A DNA stretch of 64,000 nt, taken from positions 60,351,923 through 60,415,922 of the forward strand of contig CM069459.1 in NCBI GenBank assembly GCA_035610835.1. Reading direction: 5' to 3'. The notes below the pieces were generated by a model. It was not told the DNA's origin. It searched no databases and saw only the letters and a list, made by a program, of their open reading frames with translations. Within the stretch, counting starts at the first letter, position 1, and each line of letters starts with the position of its first letter. The translations under genes were made by a program, and so were the position numbers. The stretch is from Ophiura sarsii. Taxonomy: Eukaryota; Echinodermata; Ophiuroidea; Amphilepidida; Ophiuridae. Shown here piece by piece: positions 26,922 through 38,700 of this stretch.

Positions 26922-27290
26922 GGCTCGACTCAAGATTGGGCAACCTACACATTATGACTCAACTTTTGACTCGAATCGAATTAAATTACTCGAATTAAAA
27001 GCAAGTTGTATACCATAATATATCAGTTTAACAACCCACAACGTTTACAATAGACAATAATATATCAATACATATCAATACACACCAGCGAATGACCCAA
27101 CGACAAATAAACGAGGACGTGCACTGATGAGGACTGGAACCCCGGTCTCCAGAACTTTCTAGTCAGACGCCTTAACCGCCAGTCTTGCTGATAATACGGC
27201 AATTGAACTAGTGGTAAGCGATCTCATGTTAATATTCTGTTAGGTGTATTGTTAAACCCCGTTTGCCAAGACACTTACCTCTGGTTCAAT
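26922..27290 (-). repeat. Composite repeat with tRNA-like head, copy 2
   Basis: A near-identical ordered copy of 26198-26572 (CGACTCAAGATTGGGCAACC, ATATCAGTTTAACAACCCA, CCCCGGTCTCCAGAACTTTC), 724 bases downstream in the same orientation. Confidence 0.7.
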
Positions 27291-27324
27291 CAGTGACCCA
27301 GCAGGCCATGCCCCCCCTCCCCCA

Positions 27325-27467
27325 TTGAAAAAGGAGTTAAAAAAAGGAAGAAGAGGAGAAGAAGGAAGAGAAGAAGAAGGAGGAAGAGTAGAAGAAGGAG
27401 GAAGAGAAGGAGGTAGGGGGAGGAGGAAGGGTAGGGACATATGCGGCGCAAATGGGGGGGGGGGGGG
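27325..27467 (+). repeat. GA-rich microsatellite ending in a 14-base G run
   Basis: Purine-only GAAGAAGGAGGAAGAG repeats run from about 27325 to 27430, followed by a G tract at 27454-27467. Low-complexity reading frames here are not genes. Confidence 0.9.
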
Positions 27468-27492
27468 TTACGGGGTCACGTCCCCATCATTT

Positions 27493-29290
27493 TAATGTGA
27501 GGGATGTTAAAAACGTTATACCAGACCTTTTTAGTGTCAACAATGCCAATTTTTGCGCGCTTTGCACGTAATAGTTTTAATGTTTCATTATTCAAGCTAT
27601 AACAAGAGGGCTTCAGAAACGTTTTTTCTGGGTTTTTTTTTTGCTCGATTCGCGAGGTTTTAACATTATAATGGATCTCAAAACACACCAAATATTCTAA
27701 ATATTATGTGGGGACGTTAACAACGTCATACTGGACCATTTAAGTGTTAGAAATGTCAATTTTTGCGTACATCGCACGTATTAGTTTGAATGTTTCATTA
27801 TTCAAGCTTAACAAGATGGCATTGCAGGACAGGTTTCCATGACCATTTTAGTTCAAAAACTGAAAAATGTGCGCGCTCTGCGCGCATATTTTCTTCAGGT
27901 TTTAACATTATAATGGCCTTCAAACCATGCCAAGTATTCTACATATTATGTTGGGGACGTTCAAAACGTCATTCTGGACCAATTTAAGTGTTAGAAATGT
28001 CAATTTTTGCGTACTTTGCGCATTAGTTTCAATGTTTCATTATTCAAGATTGACAAGATGGCTTCAGGACAGTTTTTCATGACCATTTTAGTTCAAAAAG
28101 TCAAAATTGTTGCGTGCTCCTATCGATTATATTCTACAGGTTCTAACATTATATTGGTCCTCAGACCTATCAAATATTATAAATATGTGGGGGATGTTAA
28201 AAACATCATACTGGACCAAAGTTGTAACGTAAAAACCACACCCAAAATTCTAAATATAATAATAATAATAATAATAATAAAACGGTGCTTCTAAAGCGCC
28301 TCCCACCGAAGTCTCAAAGCGCTTAACAGATAACATAACAACACTGAAATTACATTACAATATAAGAATAATACAATATGTGGATGAACATGCAAAAACA
28401 TTGTAAACAGGGTAATCAATCATCAAAAGCAATTTTGAATAAGTGTGTCTTAAGAGACGATTTGAAATGGCTAAGAGTTTTACAGTTCTTGATGTGAAGC
28501 GGAAGTTGATTCCAAAGTTCAGCTGAAGCATAACGAAATGAACGATGACCATAGGCTAAAGTTGACACGGAGGCAATGATAAATTGTTGTTTTGAAGCCG
28601 ATCGTAAATTTCGAGATGGTTCGTATTCTTATGTGGGGGATGTTATTATCATACTGGACCATTAGTGTTAGAAAGGCAATTTTTTTGCGCGCTTCGGCAC
28701 GTATTAATTTTAATATTTCATTAAGCTTAACAAGGTGGCTTCAGGACAGTTTTCCATGACCATTTTAGTTAATGCTCAACAATTTGGCGCGCTCCGCACG
28801 CATATTTTCTACAGGTTTTAACATTATAATGGCCCTCAAACCATACCAAATATTCTAAATATTATGTGGGGGACGTTAAAACATCATTCTGGACCAATTT
28901 TTGCCCGCTTTGCGCGTATTAATTTCAATATTTCATTATTTAAGCTTAACAAGGTGGCTTCAGGACAGTTTTCCATAACCAATTTTAGTTCAAAAACTCA
29001 ACAATTTTGTGCTCTCCGCGCGAATACAGGTTTTAACATTATATTATAATGACCCTCAAACCACACCAAAAATTCTAGATCTTATGTGGGGGACGTTATT
29101 ATCATACTGGACCATTAGTGTTACAAATGCAATTTTATGTGCGCTTCGCGCGCGTATTAGTTTCAATATTTCATTATTTAAGCTTAACAAGATGGCTTCA
29201 AAAGACAGTTTTTCATGACATTTTTAAATCAAAAACTACTTTATAGAGGTTTTAATATTCAAATGGCCCTCAAACCACACAAATACCCTA
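27493..29290 (+). repeat. Seven-unit tandem satellite (~205-243 bp per unit)
   Basis: Units start near 27499, 27710, 27953, 28189, 28634, 28867 and 29087 with GTGGGGGACGTTAAAACGTC-like sequence. They continue with TTTCATTATTCAAGCTTAAC and end TTCTAAATATTATG. Each carries a GCGCGCTCCGCGCG-like palindrome. The fourth unit is internally deleted and interrupted by a LINE tail. Confidence 0.85.
28255..28632 (-). mobile_element. 3' end of a LINE (ORF2 C-terminus plus ATT tail)
   Basis: On the minus strand the reading ends FRYASAELWNQLPLHIKN then FKSSLKTHLFKIAFDD and a stop at 28416. This is the characteristic C-terminal signature of CR1/L2-like reverse transcriptase proteins. A 3' UTR with AGCGCTTTGAGAC and GGAGGCGCTTTA follows, then an (ATT)n tail at 28258-28279. 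Heavily 5'-truncated. Confidence 0.82.
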
Positions 29291-29783
29291 AAATAAAACA
29301 AAACAAAACAAAATAAAAACGTATCCTTGGCCGCTAATTTACAAAAACCAATTTAAGATAAGACAATTGTAACGCTGATTGGAAGAAAGAAAGAGGGAGA
29401 GACGGCATGGATGAGATGAGGGAAAAGTGATCATTTATAAAGAACTCGACAGTGAGTGACGAAAAGGACATCGGCGAAGGATAAAAAGAAGGGTTTGAAA
29501 TAACTTTATAGTACTCTGACCTCTGTTATACGACTAGCAAAATCAATGTTTATCTACAAGATAATCAATTATATTAACAGAAATTACACAGATAAGTAAA
29601 GATACTATCCAAATCTGATATAAGTTATAAGTAAAGTGTACCGTCTATATGTATAGTTAGCACCTAATGGTATTACTAGTGTAGCTGTTGTGCCACGCCA
29701 ACGTTGTGCAACTAGAATATCTTTATAACGGGATCTTATAATTTTGTATTATATACATTGACAATAATTGTTCTTTGAATAAA

Positions 29784-32700
29784 ATGAGGTTACTTGTATC
29801 GATACTGGTAGTGGCAGGATGGAGTATGTCGGGGGAATTTACAGATGCACAAAGTAAGTTCAGTCACGGTTTCATACGTCATTCATAAGTTATTTTAAAA
29901 TATAGGCTACCCCTCGATGCTTTAGCAGGGGCGTAGCTAGAGGTTGGAAGGGAGGGAACGTGACACGGGCGCCACTTTAAGCAGTGGCATAGCCTAGGCT
30001 TGGCAGGGATGGCACGTGACATAGGCGCCACGTAGTGGCGTAGCTAGGAGTTGGCATGGATGGCACGTGACATGGGCGCCACGTTAGCAGTGGCGTAGCT
30101 AGGGGTTGACAGGGGTAGCACGTGACATAGGCGCCACTTTAGCAGTGGCGTAGCTAGGGATCGGCATGGATGGCACGTGACATTGGCGCCACGTTAGAAT
30201 TGGCGTAGCTATGGGTTGGCAGGGATGGCACGGCGCCACGTTAGCAGTCGCGTAGCTAGGGATCGGCAGGGATAGTACGTGACATGGGCGCCACGTTAGC
30301 AGTGACGTAGCTAGGGGTTGGCATGGATGGCACATGACATGGGCGCCATGTTAGCAGTGGCGTAGCTAGGGGTTGGCAGGGATGGCACGTGATATAGGCG
30401 CCACGTTAGCAGTGGTGTGGCTAGGGGTTGGTATGGATGGAACGTGACTGGGCGCCACGTTAGCAGTGGCATAGCTAGGGGTTTGCATGGATGGCACGTT
30501 CCGTGGGCGCCGCTTGAGTAGTGGCGTAGCTAGGGGTCGACAGGGATAGCACGTGCCGTGGGCGCCGCTTTAGCAGTGGTGTAGCTAGGGATCGGCAGGG
30601 ATAGCACGTGCCGTGGGCGCTGCTTTAGCAGTGGTGTAGTAGGGGTTGGCAGGGATGGCACGTGACATAGGCGCCACGTTTTACAAGAGAATCCTATATG
30701 GAAACCTATATATATATATATATATTATATATATCAACGATATTCATGCACTAGCACATTCACGGATACCTTGAATGCACGAAGACCTCAAGTGTGATTA
30801 AATGATAGAAGAGGTATATCTAATGATCATCTACTGTCCAGTCCAACCTAACATTAAGTGAAAGATCAGTATAAAATCTGAAATTTGTTAAAGAATTTAC
30901 ATTGCACGAATATCCGGCTAAGGCGACGAAACCCCTGTCCTATGAAGGCATACGAACACAAAAAAAACCCAGAAAATCTGTAGAAATGTTTTTGACAACC
31001 CAACCCCCCTCCCAAAAAGAAAGAAAAAATAAATTCGCATTGGAATGATGGATTTGTTTTCAATTGTTAAAACACTTTCCACGCAGACGGCATTTCAACA
31101 TTTCACATTATTCAAAAAGTGTCAGAATTATTTCATTTCATTACCATCATTATTTAGAAACACCATAAGAAATGCATTGAAATAAAGTACAAACATGCCT
31201 AGGCTAGTATTGGTTCAGTAATCGTTGAGATACACCTTGAAAGTTAGTAAAGGTTTCTGATTTGTGCATAATAGTTTCAACCGTTAATTTTGATCTTTTC
31301 TCTGCCGGGCTCCGAGGTTAAGCCTACATGGTGTACCGGATTGATCTATACCGGGTTTCAAAAATATAAAACAACTAGTGTTTCAAATGTAAACACTTGC
31401 GATATGATGGTGAACATGTTTCCTACTTATTCTGATAATTTCATTGAGATATCTCTTTTTGTTCCGCTGTGGCAAGACATAATTGAAAATCGATGAAAAT
31501 ATATTTTCATATTTTGGCTTACATAATTCATCTTTACAGCTATTCTCCCTAGCACTATCAGCATTTCAAACAATGAATACCACACCTCATAAGTTATATT
31601 CAAAACTCCCGCCAAATAAAGGAAGGTTAAAACCACTCAAGCTAAACAAATCCTGCCCTATTCAATCAAAGCTTTGTTTTCTATGCACACAACAATTGAT
31701 TGTTATCAAAAAGCTAATTAAAATAAGAAGAGGGTGAAATAATAATGCGAATAACATTTCAGAAATAATGTAATGTTTAAAAGGGTCAGTGAACAGATTT
31801 GTATAATGGATCATTTCGACAAAAACTTGAAATATACTATCGTTTCAAAAATGTCTGTATGTTCCATCAAAAAATGTCCGATTCTAAAAATCTTCAATTC
31901 CTAAGAAAGCTGGGCGTTTGCGCAAAATACATATGAACACGGTTTGGACAATATTAATAAAGTTTAGGCCTATACCGAGAAAAAAAATCGTTTTACCTCG
32001 GTATAGATCATTCTGATACACCCTGTATTACATCCGTATCTGATACAGCGTCCTACATGGAGTTTGTTCACATGTGAATCGTAAATGTATTCACATGGGC
32101 TATATCTTTATTACTTACATGATATTTACACTCAGAGCAATTAGTTGATTGATAAACAAGTTATCATGCGGCCACTATTTGTTATCTGATCAGTTTATGA
32201 CCAGCATGTCTATCGCTAATCATTTAATTAATATTTGACTGTTAACGACTCGATTTCAATGACTCGACTCGACACAGACTCGACTAGAGATTTGTCATAC
32301 TCAGAATCCACAAGAACCTGATGGTTTGACTCGACTAATGAAGGACTCAACATGACATGAGATTGCAAAAGTCAAATGTAACCCAACATGAGTAAGCGAG
32401 GCGCTACTGTACTCCCTAATCTAATTGAAGAGCAAACATGTGTGACAAGATCAAAGTCAAATTCATAAAATCTCGTTTCTTATCGTTTATGCATCTTGTA
32501 TCCAACCAAAGATTCAAATTCATGAACAAGAGTAAAACTGCATTTTGAGGTATTTAATTTTCGTTTACTCCATTGATAAAGTGTTGGTTTAAACATTTAA
32601 ACATGTCCATTTTGTATTTGGTGTTTTGAGACAAAGTCATTTTCTATACTCCGTAACTTTGGTTAGGAATGTGATAAACAATAATATTGACTTTAGCACC

Positions 32701-35700
32701 CAAATGTCCCTAACTTATACATAATACATACAGGGTGGTTCAATAAAACGTTGACAGTTTTTTGAAGCCATTTTTTAAAATTCTGTAGATTTAAACAAAA
32801 TCTTTTTCAATATTCATCAACTTTAATAATAACCTTACGGTTGCAAAATAACAGCTATATATTTGAACAAAGTCTGTCCCATTTCTCTTTGTCCACGGGT
32901 ACTGATTTCGCGACGTTACATTGAATACTGAATGAAGTAATATAAGATTTGAAGATCCCGCTAGGTGAAACCAGTGCAATTGTTAACATCTTAACTATGA
33001 TTTCAGGTGTGAAATAATAATACCACGAGTGACCCTAATTAGAATTATTGATTTTCAAAGATTGGACGTGTAATTGTCTATGCTCTGTGCCTTAAAAGTG
33101 ACGATGCCATTTAATGTTATCTTGCTGGTCATTTCCCGTAGACTTACCCGTGGACAAAGAGATTTTGGAGAGATTCTCTTGAAATAGCTATCATTTTGCC
33201 GCCATAGCATTATTAACATTGAGATTTTCAGCATAGATGGCCAAGATAATATTTTTAAAAGGAATATGTAAAAAAAATGTAACCAAATCCCACAATTTAA
33301 AAAAATATGGCTTTGAAAAACTGTCAAAGTTTTATTGAACCACACTGGTTGTAACGTCGCGAAATCAGTACCCGTGGACAGAGTGAAATAGGACAGGAAA
33401 ATAGCTGTTATTTTGCAACCGTAAGGTTATTTGTAACGATATTTTCAGCATAGATGATGGTCAAGATCATATATTTGATGAATATTGAATTTATTTTTAT
33501 TTTAAATCTACAGAATTTTAACAAAAAATGACTTCAAAAAACTGTCAACGTTTTATTGAACCACCCTGTATTATCATAATATCAATTACTCAATATTAAT
33601 ATTTCCCTCATTGTGCCTGATTTAGTACGAGGGGCATTCAATAAATACCTGCAACCATTGAAAATCTCTGAACCGTGACACGTGTCTGTAAAATAAACTT
33701 ATGATACTTAAACTGTATGTCTTACTCTTTTCTCACAGAAGATTTCGAACACGTAGGTCATTTTTATCATTACATTCCAGCACTGTGAATACCGTGATCT
33801 CAGGGCACTGGTTAGGGAATTAAATGTTACAATGGCGGGAAATTTGAAAGACAAGTTTATGGCATGCATTAAGATAAAGGGTTCAACAAAAGAAAGTATA
33901 CACTTTGTTTATGTCATTTTGAGTAACATTCAATTTTTGTTTTGACCAAACAGGCGGCATTTAGATGAATCTTTTAGGCATCATTTGATACCAAATTTGC
34001 CCCCTAACAACAAAGATGAACCATGATTAGCACCATTTAAAGAAAATTGATCACTTTTCAAAAGTCACATTTTCAACGCACGCAAACCGCGAGAAAATGC
34101 TGTGCGTGGCACATTGAATGGCCGGGAATGAAATGGATATTGATCACACAGTGGGACGCGTTGGGCTGTGCCTGAGTGAGCGGGCTATTTAATTATGGAC
34201 AGGTAACATGTGGTCTTTTCTTCCCGCGTAGTGTATTGAAAATGTGACTTTTGAAAAGTGACTAATTTTCTTTAAATGGTGCTAATCATGGTTTATCTTT
34301 GTTATTAGGGGGCAAATTTGGTATCAAATTATGCCTAAAAGATTCATCTAAATGCCTATCTAGCCTGTTTGGTCAAAACAAAAATTGAATGTTACTCAAA
34401 ATGACATAAACAAAGTGTATACTTTCTTTTGTTGAACCCTTTATATGCGTTAACAGTGTTAATATTGGCGTTTGATTTATAATGCTGATTCAGTGCCCAG
34501 GGACCATGATGTTTATAGTACTGAAATTATATGATAAAAATGACCTACATGTTTGAAATTTTCCGTGAGAAAGGGGTAAGACTTACAGTTTAAGTATCAT
34601 AATTTATTTTATTGACACATGTCAAGGCTCAGAGATTTTCAGGTATTTATTGAATGCCCCTCGTAAAGAGAAATTGGAAACTGGCACATCTACGACACGT
34701 TGAGTCGAGTCACGCTTGAGCCATTGAAAAATGAACGCTTAGACCACAAAAACCTGTTGTACGGGCCCGATGGTCCCAATTTTTAGGAATTTCCCTCAAA
34801 ATTGTTTTAAACTTTTTGAAATATGTTTGAAATATTTTCCAATAAGCATGATCCTTATAAAACACTGGAAACGTTTCTATTATTGATACATTATTGTATA
34901 CATTGCAACCCTGTAAGGGTCCATATCCAAACTCTCAGTGCTTTTAAAGCATTTTTCTAGCGATTTAAAAGCGCTTTTCCAACGGTATTTCGTTCTATTG
35001 TTAAAAGCATCGGAAAAAGATCGGTGATTAACTAGAAACCTCTCTACTTATCTGGCGTTAACAATATAACTATTGTAGTACTCTCGATGGCTGCATTAGT
35101 GAAGCAGACAGATCAAAGGCGCAAGGAAGGTTGTGTTATATTCTTTAAGAAATACTACATTGTACTACAATAGTTCTATTGTTAACGCCAGATAAGTAGA
35201 GAGGTTTCTAGTTAATCACCGATCTTTTTCCGATGCTTTTAACAATAGAACGAAATACCGTTGGAAAAGCGCTTTTAAATCGCTAGAAAAATGCTTTAAA
35301 AGCACTGAGAGTTTGGATATGGACCCTAAGTATATTAAATATAACAAATGTACGTTAAGCGTTCACATTTCAATGGCTCAACATGATTCGACTCATTGTA
35401 TTTAATGACTCGACTCAACTCGTCTTCAAGACACTTTGATCCGTTAGTGGTAATTGCATTGTGGTAATAGTGAATTCTGGTACATATCTGCTTCCGGTTC
35501 TGAATCCCTTAAAACCACTCCAATGGCGTATCTGGGGTCTTTTTCAGGGGGGGGGGGGGGGGGCAAAGGGTATTTTTTCCCGGTGAACACCAGTTCGACC
35601 CTATCAAGTAAAAAAATGCGCAGCTGGGTTGTTTATTCCAGCGAATGACGTAGCATCCTAAAGTTGATGCGCGCGCAGCGCGCGAAATTTTAACAACATA

Positions 35701-38700
35701 TCTACAAGAATCTGACCATTTATTAAGGTACAATTTTCTTTCAAACGGGCTTCTATAATGATATTCCTGTATAAATACGCGCGCAGCGCGACAAAATTAG
35801 CCATTTTTATACTAAATTGCCCATCATCAAACCGGGCACCGGCAAGGGGCAAAGTTTGTCATTTAGATAATTAAGTAAATCCCTTATTTTCTCTTTCCTT
35901 TTCACTTTATCTTCCTCTTCTCTTCTCCCTTTCCTTTCTTTTTTCCTTTCCCTTTTCTCTTTCTCCCCCTCTCTTTCCCTTTCTTTTCCCCTTTTCTCTT
36001 CCTCTCTCCCCTCTCTTCTTCCCTTCTCTTCGATTTTTTTAGCCTGGTAGTTTGAGCTGGTCTTCCCGGTAAAAGCCGTCTGGGGGGGGGGGGGGGGGGG
36101 GCTGACCCCACTGAACCACTCACGCAATGATTTGTATCGATCATAATCGATGCATTTAGTCATTCTGCAACATTTTACTTTAAAAAGGAAGATTGATCCG
36201 CCCACATGTTATCGGGACACCAGAGTTTTTACTGCAGGGACGCATAAGCCAACTTGGTTTATAGATCATCGCATAGTATGTCACTCACATCATGGAAGTA
36301 ATATGCTCTCATGTAATCATGTGTATTAACTATAACCAAGGATCTATGCTATATATAACAATAACATGTATCTTGTAATCAAATGAAGGTCAAAGTACGA
36401 ACGATATCTTAATAAAGATATTTATATAGCACCTTGTCGTAGATATATCAGTTTCCCATTAGGCGTTACTAAATACAATACCACTTCAAAATACTAATAT
36501 AACCCTCGTCCTCCTGAGACGTTTTTATAACACTGTTACCTATGGGGAGGGGGTAGTTATTGTAATATCCCTACTTAACTCATTGTTCATCCAACTCCTT
36601 AAGCTGAAACGAACTGGCAACTCTGGCTTGGATTGGACCGCATGTGCGGACACGAGGCATAGATCCGGGACATTCATATCTATGCATCTACAATTTATCA
36701 TACGAATCATTACTGAGCTCAATAAATATTCAGATATCTTTTATACATCTATATCATCATTTGTGTTAATTGTGTATTAATTAACTTTATTATAGTTACC
36801 CCCTAAAAAATCCAACCGAGATGCAGAGTATGCTTATCTGGGTGGGTACCATGGTATAAAGCTTGAGGTCCCTCTTTCGATACATACAAGAACAAGTACA
36901 AAAATCCCACACATGACGTTACAATGACGTCACGAAACATGGCCGACCTCAAAATCCCGCCTTATTCGTCTGTACAGTGAAATGATAGGCCAAAATTGAA
37001 ATTGTAGGCAAAAAACATCCAAATATCGAAATTTTACCCGGTTATTTGCTAATAAGTGAGGGAAATGGTGTTCCTAACATATCCTATAAGATTCAGGACC
37101 ATACAATCATGATATCTTTCAAGATGGCGATTAAAATAAATTTGAATGGTGGCAACCCTCCTACTATCGGACTTTGACGGCTTACCATACCCCGGGTAAG
37201 GTGGTACCTTCAAATGTCTCGGCAAATTTGGTCAATTAACCCTATGCGACAATGAACATCGCAATAATGAGTTAAAACACGTTAAAAAAAAGCTTTGAAC
37301 AAGAATGGTTAACCCTCAACACTCGTACACAAAGACAATAGAAGACAAAGTGCTAATTTAGGCCAAGAAAATATTGTGGAAGATGGCTACAAAGGTATCA
37401 CGTTCATGCTATTTTGTCAAAGGTGTCTCAAACAAAGTTTGCCGAATATTAAATCTTAAAACGTATACTGTATTATGAATACCCGTCGTAAAAGCCTATC
37501 TCTCAATATGAAATTCTTTGTTTCATTAGGTCAGGCGTATTGGAACAATCTCGCAAACGAAAACTTAAAAAAGGCTCTAGAATTACAAGAACTCAACCAG
37601 AATGTTGCGAAAAACATTGTATATTTCGTCGGAGATGGCATGAGCATAACAACCCTTGCAGCGTCTAGAATTTACAAAGGACAACTGGCTGGCAACACCG
37701 GTGAAGAAACAGTTCTGAGTTGGGAGGAATTCTCCAGCACAGGATTAGCAAAGGTAAGGTGCAAAGGGCTCAGCATACTCCACAACGCTCGGCCGCCAAG
37801 CGCAAGCGTTAAACACGGTTGTCCAATAAGGCTGCGTCATTTTGTTGTAGTGGCGGAGCTACTGTGCATAATGTGAGAGCGCAAAGAGTTCGAGCGTTGT
37901 AAAGTTTGCTGAACGCTTAAAACAGGATATTTGTTTTCAAAATGGATTTTATAAAGTCCACTTTTCAAGCACAACACAAGACATCTGTGGTTCCCCTTTT
38001 AAAAATGACTATCATTGTAGTGTCCATATTGTAGTAGTATTGCCAATTATTTGTAGTTAGTGGCAAAATTGGACAAAACAACAAGAATGCAATCAATGCA
38101 CAAACATTTGTTTACTTCCATTCAATGTTAACGCACTATTTCAAGTAGCTGACGTCATCGACCCTTTTGCGTACTGTTTACCGCCGCATCAAGTCAATTG
38201 CATATTGCATATACAGTACCAATTATCCCACATCCCACTTTGGATTATTGAAGAGTTTGACAGCATTCCCTATCCACCTACATTTTCTTGATCCGATCAT
38301 AGTGGACGTTTGATGTTATGCCTTGGCCATGTTGGCGACACTGTCAGATCAGAGGGGGTGAACATCCGAGAGTAAATAGAGCGTGTTACGTGTGCATCGG
38401 TCCACTTCGTCATTCGTGTTCCGCCTGCGACAACATTTATAGTAAAGTAATAGGCACATTATATAGAACATGTCAATGATCTAATGCCAGTGTAGCTGTC
38501 TCTGTTTGATGTATTAGGCAGCAACATTATTTTCAACTATTAAAGATATTACGATTGTTGTCAGATTACAAGTGTTATTATTTTCAATTGCCCAGAATCC
38601 TCGACATTTAACAATAAAGATATGATTGAAATTTCGGTAATACTTTAATAACTCATTTTTGCGACTGTCTAATAGACGTTATTCGTAATTGGCGATTTCA

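Noticed and set aside
27493..29290. CRISPR-like array
   Set aside because: Animal DNA; whole ~230-bp units repeat without unique spacers.
30099..30335. Proline/histidine-rich repeated peptide on the minus strand
   Set aside because: It is the translation of the 55-bp minisatellite, whose unit is not a multiple of three.
33055..33345. Possible transposase fragment (minus strand)
   Set aside because: It starts inside the TIR, is shared only as part of the non-autonomous element, and shows no DDE or helix-turn-helix motif.
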